Source: Blastocatellia bacterium UBA7656
GTDB lineage: Bacteria > Acidobacteriota > Blastocatellia > UBA7656
Direction of reading: 5' to 3'
DNA: 64,000 bases
NCBI GenBank assembly: GCA_002483445.1
Contig: DLHY01000078.1
Span: forward strand, 78,663 to 142,662
Both the position numbers and the translations under genes were made by a program. The notes under the pieces are model-generated. The model was not told the origin of the DNA and ran no database searches. It was given only the letters and a program-made list of their open reading frames with translations. Shown piece after piece: positions 56,131 to 64,000 of this stretch. Numbering within the stretch: the first letter of the stretch is position 1; every line of letters begins with the position of its first letter.

Positions 56131-58281
56131 CTAATTCTGCGCGCTGGCCGAATTCATCTGCGGCAGTTGAAGCGCCAGCGCGAGAAATGCCATCTCATCG
56201 GCTCTCGATTCGATCACCTGTTCCGGCGTCGTGCCGAAGTTATGGCCCGCTCCCCACATCACTTTCAAAAGCACAGGACTTGCGCACCCCTGAGCCGATT
56301 GCATCAGGGCAGCGAATTTGTACCCGTGCAATGGGGTGGCTGTTTCGTCGCGCTCGCCGACTCGAATCAAAGTCGGAGGATAACATCGCCCCGGCTTTAT
56401 GTTGTGATAGGGAGAATATGAAAGCAACGCCTTGAACTCATCCGCGTTTTCAACCGAGCCGAATTCCTGCGTCCACGATTGAGCCGCGCCGAATCGCTCA
56501 TAACGAAGCATGTCCAGCACAGGAATATCTATGAGCGCGGCTCCGAAAAGATCAGGCCGTTGAATTATGGCTGCCGCCGCCAACGGCCCGCTCGCGCTTC
56601 CGCCGTTGGCCGCAAGCTTCGACGCAGAAGTGTATTTGTTTGCGATCAGCCACTCGGCTGCCGCGATGAAATCATCGATTGAGTTCTGCTCCTTCAACTT
56701 CATTCCTTCTCTGTGCCAGCTTTCGCCGTATTCGCCGCCGCCTCGAATTCGCGGAAGCGCGTATATGCCGCCCATCTCCATCCAGGCAATCACCTGTGGC
56801 TGATACCACAAAAACGAATTCCACCCGAAAGCTCCGTAGCCGTACATCAAAGTCGGATTCGAGCCGTCGAGACAAATGCCTTTCTTGTGAGCCACGAATA
56901 CCGGCACGCGCGTTTTATCCCTGCTCTCGTAAAACGCCTGAGTGATTACGAAGTCCGATTCCGTGAATCCGATATCCGCGCGGCGAAACACCGAGGCGCG
57001 GCCCGTGAGCAGGTTGAGACGATAAACCGTTCGCGGGGAGGTCAGACCGAGAAGCGCATAATAAATTTCGGTGTCGCTTTGCGCGCCCGAAAACCCGCCC
57101 CAGACCGATGCGCCTTCGGGCAGAGTGATCGTGTGTCGCAATCGTCCGTCGGTGTCGAAGACTCTTATGATCGGTTGCCCGTCGCCCCAGTACATCGCAG
57201 CGAAGTGATTGCCGAACATACCGACCGCATTTCCTCCGACGAGGCTTCCGCCTGCGATGGCCTCCTTCGATTCGGCCACTATAGTTGTCATCTTCTCAGG
57301 CGATGCAGGATCGAGGGCGACTATTCGACCGCGCGGCGCTTGGCGGTCAGTGTAGAAAAAGAAGCGCCCGCCCGCGCCTCCCAAAAAAGTATAAGCGGCA
57401 TCACCCTTGAGCAACTCTACCGCCTCGCTTTTCGGCGCACTGAGGTCGAGATAGAGAATGCTGTTTTTGGAACTTCCGCCATCGCGGGCCTCGATGACGA
57501 GGTATCGCCCATCCGCATTCACATAAAGATTGAAGAGCCAGCCCGCCTGATTCGGGCGAGAATAGATCAGCGCGTCTTCTGATTGAGGGCTGCCGAGGTT
57601 GTGATAGTAAATTCCGAGATTGTTCACGGCGGCTTTCATTTCTTCTCCCTCTTTCGGCTCATGGAATCGGACATAAAAAAAGCCTTCGCTGTTTTTCGAC
57701 CAGGCGATATTGCCGCCCAGCGCGTGAAGCCCTGTGAGCGCGTCCGACTGAATGCAACCGTCTGCGCCGACGATCTTTACGTGTCGCCATCGGGACTGCC
57801 CGCGAGAAGTCTCCAGAGCCACCAGTCGCCCGTCTCGATTTGGCCAGAATGCTCTCAGGTTCGACTTCTCTCGTCCGGGATCGAAAAGCAGTCGGGGTTT
57901 TGCGCCCCGTTTATCCTCGACGAAGAGAGCGGCATTATTATTCCCGGCATCCGCTTTTACGAAGAAGTAGCGCCCCCGCGCTTTGACGGGCGCAGAGTAA
58001 ATATCGTACTTCGAGATTGCTGCAAGTTTTTGGCGGAAAATCTCCCGCAATCGAGTCGATTTCAAAAAGCCGGTCGTCAGATCATCCTGCGCCCCCACCC
58101 ACGCGCGGGTCTCTGCGGAATCCATCTGCTCAAGCCAGCGATAAGGGTCTGCGACCGTTTGGCCGTGATAAAAGTCGACCTGATCGACGCGTCTGGTCAT
58201 CGGATAATTCAGCTTCGTCTGCGCTCCGGCAAGGGAGAAGAGAATCAGTGTTGAAAGCAAGAGTGAAAACAGCTTGCGCAT
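56131..58281 (-). CDS. Divergent prolyl oligopeptidase-like S9 peptidase
   Basis: 716 residues from ATG 58281; GAGGAG is eight bases upstream, only two from ATG 58287. A signal peptide (LFSLLLSTLILFSLAGA) precedes YPMTRRVDQVDFYHGQTVADPYRWLEQMDS and a propeller. The triad is kept: Ser562 (NGGSASG), Asp645 (GERDETATP), His680 (GAGHN), at the same spacings as in the copy at 51065. But the Arg after the catalytic Asp, which binds the substrate backbone, is Thr647, and GGSNGG has become GGSASG. It may have altered substrate choice or low activity. Paralog of the S9 gene at 51065, with an ADOP gene downstream. Confidence 0.9.
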   Translation of the reverse strand: MRKLFSLLLSTLILFSLAGAQTKLNYPMTRRVDQVDFYHGQTVADPYRWLEQMDSAETRAWVGAQDDLTTGFLKSTRLREIFRQKLAAISKYDIYSAPVKARGRYFFVKADAGNNNAALFVEDKRGAKPRLLFDPGREKSNLRAFWPNRDGRLVALETSRGQSRWRHVKIVGADGCIQSDALTGLHALGGNIAWSKNSEGFFYVRFHEPKEGEEMKAAVNNLGIYYHNLGSPQSEDALIYSRPNQAGWLFNLYVNADGRYLVIEARDGGSSKNSILYLDLSAPKSEAVELLKGDAAYTFLGGAGGRFFFYTDRQAPRGRIVALDPASPEKMTTIVAESKEAIAGGSLVGGNAVGMFGNHFAAMYWGDGQPIIRVFDTDGRLRHTITLPEGASVWGGFSGAQSDTEIYYALLGLTSPRTVYRLNLLTGRASVFRRADIGFTESDFVITQAFYESRDKTRVPVFVAHKKGICLDGSNPTLMYGYGAFGWNSFLWYQPQVIAWMEMGGIYALPRIRGGGEYGESWHREGMKLKEQNSIDDFIAAAEWLIANKYTSASKLAANGGSASGPLAAAAIIQRPDLFGAALIDIPVLDMLRYERFGAAQSWTQEFGSVENADEFKALLSYSPYHNIKPGRCYPPTLIRVGERDETATPLHGYKFAALMQSAQGCASPVLLKVMWGAGHNFGTTPEQVIESRADEMAFLALALQLPQMNSASAQN

Positions 58282-58381
58282 TAGCATCGCTCCTCATTTA
58301 TGAAAGATGTAGGCGCGCGAATTCTATGCAGAGAGCCGAAAGAAAATCATCAGGGAAAGGTTAAGATTTGGTAAGCATCGA

Positions 58382-60229
58382 TCAGCGCAGGATGCCGAGC
58401 CGTCTGACGAGAGATTGAAACCGCGCATCCTGTTGCAGAGAGTCAAAAACCGGATCGACATTGATGAATCCGACCCAGCCTTCGCGACCGGCGACGGCGC
58501 GATCAAGCCACAACAGCGCGCGATCCCGGTTGCCTAACAGCGAGTGGCCTGCGGCCATCTGATAGCTGCGACCCTTTTGGCTCGCGTCGCGTTCAAGATT
58601 TTGAATTCTTAACTCCCACACGCCGCGCATGTCTGATTTTGCGAACGCCCGACGATAAGCTTCCAGAGCCGATTCCGAGGTTTGCCTTTGTTTCAAGTCC
58701 TCTTCGATTTCAGCGAACGCTTCTTTGGGCTGCCCCTTGATCTGATAGCAAAGCTGCAAGCAGATGCGCATCGCGGGGGCTGAAGGCTCAAGCTCCAAAG
58801 TCCGCTGACACTGCCGAATCGCATCATCGAATCGGCGCGCATAATAGTAATACCATCCGAGGTCGCCATTGACGTTGTATGAGAGCGGGTCGAGCCGTTG
58901 CGCCTCGCGGGCTGCCGAAATGGCTGCGTCGTGCCTCGATAGCAGAGAGTAGAGACTGGCCGCCCAGTGATGATTGATTGCGCGAGCCGGGTCGATTGCG
59001 CGAGCGCGCTCCAGTTCTTCGAGGGCCGCCTGCCAGTTCCAGTCCGCGTACATCAGATTGAAACCAAGAGCAGCGCGCGCATCTGAAAGGTCAGGGTCGA
59101 GCGCGATGGCCTTCAACGCGAACTGTCTGGCTTTGGGATAGACATCCATCTGAGGCGCGTGACCGAATAGGCCGAGATAGTTGTATGCGTCGGCAAGCCC
59201 CGTGTGCGCAGGCGCGTAACCGGGTTCGAGTTGTATGGCCTGCTGGAAGTAGGTCACGCTCTTGAGAAGGCTGTCTTTGTCTCGCCTGTTCCAGAAGAAC
59301 CGGCCTTTGAGGTAAGCCTCATAAGCTTCGGCGTTGACGCGAAGTGGACGGGCGGACCTGCTCAACTGAAGTTTGATCTGACGGGCGATATCTGCGGACA
59401 GGTCGCTTTGCAGCGCGAGTATGTCGCTCATCTCGCGCTCATACGTTTGAGTCCACAGAGTCTGATCGCTCGCGCCGTCGATGAGATTCGCTATTATCCG
59501 AACGCGATTGCCTGATTTGAGAACGGAGCCTTCTATGATCGCATCGACGCCAAGCTCAGTTGCAATCTCAGGAACTGTTTTCGTCGTTTCTCTGAATCGC
59601 ATCGATGAAGTGCGCGAGATAACCCTGAGCGGCGCAGTGCGCGCAAGGTCGGAGATGATCGCTTCGGTCATTCCTTCGGCGAAATACTCTTCTTTCGATT
59701 CCGCGGATAAATCCTCAAGCGGCAGCACCGCGACTGAGCGAATCGATTTCGAAACGGATTCGGCTGATGACCGACTTCGCCCGTCTATGATCTTCCAGGC
59801 GACAGGCAGGGCGATGATGAAAAAAATCGCTGCTGATGCGACGATCCATCTGACTTTTCTTCGCGAAGCCGCTGAATCATTGACATCTGACGCTTCATGT
59901 TTTTCAAAAGACACATCAGCGATGAGGCGATAGCCCTGTTTCGGTATGGTTTGAATGAATCGCGGTTCGCGGGCGTCGTCGCCCAGAGCCTTGCGCAACT
60001 CTGATACGGCGACTTTCAAGACCTGCTCGGTGACGAAGGTGTCGGCCCATACGGTTTGAAGAATATCGTCTTTCGAGACCACCTCGCCTGCGCGTCCGGC
60101 CAGACACATAAGCACCTCCATCACCTTAGGTTCGATGTGGATAGAGGTTCCGCTTATGGAAATGATGCCGAGTCGAGGCTCGACCAGACAGCGGCCAACA
60201 GTGAAGCTTGCTTGCGTGAGTGGTTCCAT
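58382..60229 (-). CDS. Winged-helix regulator with TolB/FlgO-like and TPR domains
   Basis: 615 residues. Residues 1-110 form a Trans_reg_C (CadC/ToxR type) winged helix: EPKVMEVLMCLAGRAGEVVSKDDILQTVWADTFVTEQVLKVAVSELRKALGDD, then PKQGYRLIADV. One membrane helix follows (about 130-148, WIVASAAIFFIIALPVAWKI). The domain SIRSVAVLPLEDLSAESKEEYFAEGMTEAIISDLARTAPLRVISRTSSMRFR is of the FlgO/TolB-N type (160-300). About six TPR repeats complete it. It is thus an inner-membrane one-component regulator with DNA-binding head in the cytoplasm and protein-binding tail in the periplasm. Target genes unknown; the neighbouring peptidases are candidates. Confidence 0.9.
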   Translation of the reverse strand: MEPLTQASFTVGRCLVEPRLGIISISGTSIHIEPKVMEVLMCLAGRAGEVVSKDDILQTVWADTFVTEQVLKVAVSELRKALGDDAREPRFIQTIPKQGYRLIADVSFEKHEASDVNDSAASRRKVRWIVASAAIFFIIALPVAWKIIDGRSRSSAESVSKSIRSVAVLPLEDLSAESKEEYFAEGMTEAIISDLARTAPLRVISRTSSMRFRETTKTVPEIATELGVDAIIEGSVLKSGNRVRIIANLIDGASDQTLWTQTYEREMSDILALQSDLSADIARQIKLQLSRSARPLRVNAEAYEAYLKGRFFWNRRDKDSLLKSVTYFQQAIQLEPGYAPAHTGLADAYNYLGLFGHAPQMDVYPKARQFALKAIALDPDLSDARAALGFNLMYADWNWQAALEELERARAIDPARAINHHWAASLYSLLSRHDAAISAAREAQRLDPLSYNVNGDLGWYYYYARRFDDAIRQCQRTLELEPSAPAMRICLQLCYQIKGQPKEAFAEIEEDLKQRQTSESALEAYRRAFAKSDMRGVWELRIQNLERDASQKGRSYQMAAGHSLLGNRDRALLWLDRAVAGREGWVGFINVDPVFDSLQQDARFQSLVRRLGILR

Positions 60230-60628
60230 CGCTCTTTGCCGAATGTTATCACACGATGGGCGATACGGTCTCGAACCGAACTAGAAAAGAATTCAGCCAC
60301 TGCTTGAATTCACATCGCCTGTCGTGATATAAAGCGCACTCTGTTGTGAGTCTTTCAGAGAGAGTCACAATAAGCGCAAGATTCATCCCGTTAAGAAAAC
60401 GCATTGCTACGGATTCTCAAAGCCCTGGGGTAGATCGCTCGCACCAAATGCGATCAGTCGAAGTGTGTTCAGGCGCACACGCGCCAGGAGCGTTTTCGTA
60501 AGCCCCTCCCCAGCTCGAAGACGCTGCTTAAACCTGAAGAAAATGAAGTAAAGATGCTCCCCTTTGCGAGAACATGCGGGAAACATGCATCCTGTTCCGC
60601 CATTTCAGATTAAAAGGAGAAGGATTCT
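60230..60628. other. Intergenic region upstream of the M36 peptidase gene
   Basis: About 400 bases without a supported gene. It must hold divergent promoters for the regulator (minus) and the M36 gene (plus), so the regulator could act on both. No confident -35/-10 pair, sigma-54 motif or strong hairpin was recognised. AAAAGGAGAAGG just before 60629 is the M36 ribosome site. Confidence 0.5.
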
Positions 60629-63196
60629 ATGCGTAAGACGTTGTTTCTGTTGCTCGGAGTGGTTCTGATCGCCCCTTCGATCATTCACCTCGGTATCGCG
60701 GGAGCTTCCGCCGATAAGCCCGCAGAGCCGGAAACCGCCCCATTGCAGACCGCCATACTCGGCCTGCCCAACTATGACATCCGACATGAGGTAGCGGAAA
60801 TTCAGAACCTCCCCGACTCGAAATCACAGCCTGAAAGCGCTGCTCTCAAAGCGCGCCGAAGCGCAATCGAGAACTTCCGCGCATCTCTTTCGCCGGAGAC
60901 TCGCGACGGTCTGCGATATGAGATCAACGAGGCAGGCGTGCCAAAGGCATTCTTCAATCTCTCAGCGCCTCTGTCCCGCCCGTCAGCCGGGTCTGCCGAT
61001 GAGGCCGCTCGAAGTTTTCTCAGAAAGCACCGCGATGTTTTCGGGCTGACGAGCCGCGCCGTCAATCGCCTCAAGCTTGAAAACGAGGATAACGACGAGG
61101 GAACCATCTTCCTCGTTTACAATCAGATGGTCGGCGGAGTGAAAGTATTTCAGGGTCAGGTTCAGGTCGCCGTCAACTCCAGCCGAGAAGTGCTTTCGGT
61201 TATGGAAGGTATGCTGGTTCCAAACAGCGGGGTTGATACGACTCCGGCTCTGACTGAACAAGAGGGGATCGCCGCTGCATTCAGGTATGCGGCCCGTCAG
61301 ACCTCCGAAGATTTCGATCTGATCGCCGACCGCGCGTCGCGAGGCGAGCAGGCGAAATATAGAAACCCGCTCGGCGCAGGATATGAGGACGTAATCTCTG
61401 AGCTGCGCATCATGAGAGTGGGAGAGCGAAGCGTGCTTGTCTGGCACTCATACATTGATGCAGGCTCGAACGAGTGGTACGAGATATGTGTCGATGCAGA
61501 CACCGGGGCGCTTCTGTTCCGCTACAACCTCTATGCGGATGTGGCTCAGGGAACCGTAGCCACGCGAGACCCGATCTCGACTCCTCGCACGCTGGAATCC
61601 TTCGTCGGCGACACGGTGATAAACACTTCAGCCGGGTGGATGGGAACCTCGACCGTCACGACCGGCAACAACGTCGATGCCTACCTCGACACCGACGCCA
61701 ATAATGTTCCCGACAACAACAACACTACGGGGCTGTCTGTGGGGCGCGCTTCCTCCGCCACACAGGATTTCACCTTCCCGTTCGCGCTCGGCGTAGACCC
61801 GCGCACGCAAAGGCCAGCCGTGGTGACCAACCTCTTCTACTTCATCAACAAGGTGCATGATTTCACCTACGCGCTGGGCTTTACGGAATCGGCGGGGAAT
61901 TTCCAGACCAACAATTTCGGTCGCGGCGGCGCGGGTAACGATCCGGTCAACGGCGAAGCTCAGGACGGGTCGGGAACCAACAACGCCAACTTCGCCACTC
62001 CCGTCGATGGCAGCCGTCCGCGTATGCAGCAGTTCATCTTCACTCAAGGAACGACCAATCTGGCTGATGACCGCGACAGTTCGCAGGACGGAGACGTTGT
62101 GTTCCACGAGTTCGGCCATGGGGTATCGAATCGACTCGTGGGCGGGCCTCAAAATGTGAGTTGCCTCGGAGGCACGCAGGCGGGCGCGATGGGCGAAGGC
62201 TGGTCGGATTACTGGGCGATCACTTTCTACAACGACGGGCGCGTGGGCGAGTATGCGACTGGCAACACTACTAACGGCATACGCCGCGCAGCCTATACTG
62301 TCCCGGCCAATCCTATACATGATTCCTACGCCGATCTCGGAGTCGGGGGATTTCAGGTGCATCGCGACGGCGAAGTATGGGCGGCGACTCTGTGGGATCT
62401 TCGCGCCACTCTGGGCGCTGCCATAGCCGACCGCATCGTTCTCGAAGGCATGAAGTTCACCCCTTGCAGCCCGTCGTTCCTCAACGCGAGAGACGGGATA
62501 CTGCAAGCCGATCAGAGCGTCAACGGTGGCGCGAACAAGTGCACGATATGGACGGTCTTTGCGCGTCACGGCATGGGCGCTTCGGCTACGGGCAATAACG
62601 GAACCCAGCACAATGCCGCGACTGATCTTCCGGCAGAATGCACTGGCGGAGGCGGAACGACGGTCTTCTTCGATAACTTCGAGACCAGTCTGGGCTGGGT
62701 GACAAACCCGAACGGCACAGATAATGCGACGACCGGTCAGTGGGAGCGCGGAAATCCTGAGGACACCAATTCCAGCGGGATCAAGCAACTTGGCACGACC
62801 GTCAGCGGCGTCAATGACCTTGTGACAGCGAGACTGGCAGGCGCGTCCGCCGGGGCCAACGACATCGACGGCGGTACAACATCGATCCGCTCGCCATCGA
62901 TTGCGCTGCCTTCGACCGGAACGCTTACCTTGTCGTTCAGCTTCTATCTGGCTCACGGGAGCAATTCTTCGAGCGCAGACTTCCTGCGAGTGCGGGTCAT
63001 AAGCGGAGCGACCAACACTGTGGTATTCCAGAGGCTCGGCGCAGCGACGAACGTCAACGGTGCGTGGGCTTCGACCAGCGTCAGCCTCAACTCGTTCGCC
63101 GGTCAGACTATAACAATCATCATTGAGGCTGCGGATGCTTCCACCGCCAGCCTCGTGGAGGCTGGAGTAGATGATGTCCGGATAACTCAGCAGTAA
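60629..63196 (+). CDS. Secreted M36 (fungalysin-type) metallopeptidase
   Basis: 855 residues. Signal peptide 1-26; an FTP-like propeptide with EINEAGVPKAFFNLSAPL and FLVYNQMVGGVKVFQGQVQVAVNSSREVLSV (about 95-195); then the catalytic domain with VVFHEFGHGVSNRLVGG (zinc ligands His493 and His497, Glu494) and GEGWSDYWAITFYN (third ligand Glu523). YFINKVHDFTYALGFTE is also typical of the family. From about 675 a beta-sandwich of the MAM/choice-of-anchor type follows (FFDNFETSLGWVTNPN ... VDDVRITQQ). It should degrade external protein after autoactivation. AAAAGGAG precedes ATG; a strong terminator follows. Confidence 0.95.
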   Translation: MRKTLFLLLGVVLIAPSIIHLGIAGASADKPAEPETAPLQTAILGLPNYDIRHEVAEIQNLPDSKSQPESAALKARRSAIENFRASLSPETRDGLRYEINEAGVPKAFFNLSAPLSRPSAGSADEAARSFLRKHRDVFGLTSRAVNRLKLENEDNDEGTIFLVYNQMVGGVKVFQGQVQVAVNSSREVLSVMEGMLVPNSGVDTTPALTEQEGIAAAFRYAARQTSEDFDLIADRASRGEQAKYRNPLGAGYEDVISELRIMRVGERSVLVWHSYIDAGSNEWYEICVDADTGALLFRYNLYADVAQGTVATRDPISTPRTLESFVGDTVINTSAGWMGTSTVTTGNNVDAYLDTDANNVPDNNNTTGLSVGRASSATQDFTFPFALGVDPRTQRPAVVTNLFYFINKVHDFTYALGFTESAGNFQTNNFGRGGAGNDPVNGEAQDGSGTNNANFATPVDGSRPRMQQFIFTQGTTNLADDRDSSQDGDVVFHEFGHGVSNRLVGGPQNVSCLGGTQAGAMGEGWSDYWAITFYNDGRVGEYATGNTTNGIRRAAYTVPANPIHDSYADLGVGGFQVHRDGEVWAATLWDLRATLGAAIADRIVLEGMKFTPCSPSFLNARDGILQADQSVNGGANKCTIWTVFARHGMGASATGNNGTQHNAATDLPAECTGGGGTTVFFDNFETSLGWVTNPNGTDNATTGQWERGNPEDTNSSGIKQLGTTVSGVNDLVTARLAGASAGANDIDGGTTSIRSPSIALPSTGTLTLSFSFYLAHGSNSSSADFLRVRVISGATNTVVFQRLGAATNVNGAWASTSVSLNSFAGQTITIIIEAADASTASLVEAGVDDVRITQQ

Positions 63197-63649
63197 AAGA
63201 GATCAGACAGCCAGTCATCGAATAGGCGGGAGATTTCTCCCGCCTATTTTTTTGCTCGATGTCAATCGCCTTGCACGAAGACGACGACCCCTGCGAATCC
63301 GTCTGCCAGAACCGATTTCTGCTTGACCATATAGAGGTTGCCTCACACAAGCATATCCCTGACGGTGATTTTTTCTGCCCCTTGATCGCCCCGCAGCGCG
63401 TTTATTGTCTGATTGCTTCAATTACATTTCAGAGGAACAGATGCCTTAACAAGAATTAATCATTTTTAATCCGGGGGAAGCCGATTTTCTCGATCATAGT
63501 CATGACAATGTGCTTACAGATTTGCAGACTCTTTGCCTTTTGAGCGGCAGTTCGTAATCCACATCGCGCGTGATTTTGTTTGAGACCGTCCGGCCTGGGC
63601 AGTATCTCCTGCCCGTTTGAAACCACAAATTTTGTAAGGGAGAAACCTG
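63197..63649. other. Intergenic region between two M36 genes
   Basis: Holds the terminator at 63221-63253 and about 390 further bases with no supported gene; open frames there lack ribosome sites. AAGGGAG just before 63650 serves the next gene, so its own promoter should lie in this stretch. Confidence 0.5.
63221..63253 (+). terminator. Rho-independent terminator of the M36 gene
   Basis: AATAGGCGGGAGA (63221-63233) is the exact complement of TCTCCCGCCTATT (63236-63248); a T run to 63253 follows. Confidence 0.93.
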
Positions 63650-64000
63650 ATGCGAAAGATTCTGTTTCTGCTGTTCGTGGTAGTGTTGCTCGCACCTTCG
63701 ATGACCCGACTCGGCGCTGCGGACTCCGATGTCAGCAAACAAACGTCCGAATTCAAAGTTTGGCAGCCCCAGATACTCGGCCTGCCGAGTTTTGACATCC
63801 GCCAGGAACTCGCCGGATTTCGCCAAGCGTCCGGCTCTAAGGCTTCTGCACAAACTGCTGCCGCCAAAGCGCGCCTGAATGCGGCGGAGAGTTTCCGCTT
63901 ATCTCTTTCGCCGGACATTCAGGCTGACCTCCGATACGAGATCAATGAAGCGGGTGTGCCTAAGACATTCTTCAATCTCAGAGGGTCGCTGTCGGGGCCA
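63650..64000 (+). CDS. Second M36-type metallopeptidase, N-terminal part (cut by window end)
   Basis: The frame is open from ATG 63650 to the window end (117 codons), with AAGGGAG upstream. A signal peptide MRKILFLLFVVVLLAPSMT is followed by QPQILGLPSFDIRQELAGF, AAESFRLSLSPDIQADLRYEINEAGVPKTFFNLRGSL. This aligns with the propeptide start of the M36 peptidase at 60629 (ILGLPNYDIR, LSPETRDGLRYEINEAGVPKAFFNL). It is a tandem paralog; its catalytic domain lies outside the window. Confidence 0.88.
   Translation, partial: MRKILFLLFVVVLLAPSMTRLGAADSDVSKQTSEFKVWQPQILGLPSFDIRQELAGFRQASGSKASAQTAAAKARLNAAESFRLSLSPDIQADLRYEINEAGVPKTFFNLRGSLSGP

Noticed and set aside
60436..60455. GG-N10-GC pattern upstream of the M36 gene, considered as a sigma-54 promoter
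   Set aside because: The flanking bases do not match TGGCAC or TTGC, so spacing alone is not convincing.
61628..62956. 442-codon minus-strand open frame opposite the M36 peptidase
   Set aside because: Shadow of a confirmed gene; Arg/Ser/Ala-rich composition and no ribosome site.
1..64000. Search by eye for tRNA, rRNA and riboswitch-like conserved elements
   Set aside because: None was recognised in the intergenic stretches; a covariance-model search could still find one.

Overview
Organism. This looks like chromosomal DNA of a Gram-negative member of Acidobacteriota. The strongest marker is six paralogous permeases of about 800 residues with two FtsX/MacB halves and no ATPase gene beside them. 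That is the family named ADOP (acidobacterial duplicated orphan permease). A heptosyltransferase, a TonB-type protein and RseP fit an outer-membrane bacterium. The class is not resolved from the sequence alone. No rRNA, tRNA, CRISPR array, prophage or plasmid backbone was seen.

Layout. 1-9.4 kb: type IV pilus minor-pilin operon (FimT/GspH, PilV, PilW and a large PilX-like protein), a polytopic sulfatase-fold protein that may modify pilins, then three single-pilin genes. Two of those follow well-spaced sigma-54 promoter motifs. 9.4-18 kb: an ABC-2 permease and a TPR protein; then, on the minus strand, heptosyltransferase and an ICMT-like methyltransferase, cut off from a DUF3108 gene by a TnpB-only IS200/IS605 element; then dxr and rseP. 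18-28.3 kb: subtilase, glutamate-type dehydrogenase, small secreted protein, NtrC-type regulator, IS5-like remnant, inorganic pyrophosphatase with PlsC, TonB protein and UppS. 28.8-37.5 kb: alpha/beta hydrolase with luciferase-like monooxygenase, tandem Crp/Fnr paralogs, a B12-binding radical SAM protein, a HigBA pair whose toxin has an internal stop, and an SGNH-like protein coupled to a haem-oxygenase-like diiron protein. 37.5-58.3 kb: all minus strand, six ADOP permeases interleaved with a PD40 propeller protein and two S9 prolyl oligopeptidases. 58.4-64 kb: a winged-helix/TPR regulator and two tandem M36 metallopeptidase genes, the second cut by the window end.

How the parts fit. The first 9 kb is a pilus-building block likely controlled by sigma-54. 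The last 27 kb is dominated by secreted peptidases and orphan permeases, which suggests a peptide-handling lifestyle; this is inference from content only.

Most unusual signal. At least nine intergenic loci carry tandem 7-bp repeats of five sequence types, often folded into inverted repeats (one a perfect 25-bp stem). They resemble cyanobacterial STRR heptamer repeats. Because 7 is not a multiple of 3, an array with no stop can be read through in any frame with the same peptide. Two unrelated proteins (UppS and the diiron protein) end in the same 14-residue repeat-encoded tail. Also notable are the broken higB, the IS200/IS605 right end next to the DUF3108 start codon, and the paired sigma-54 pilin promoters.
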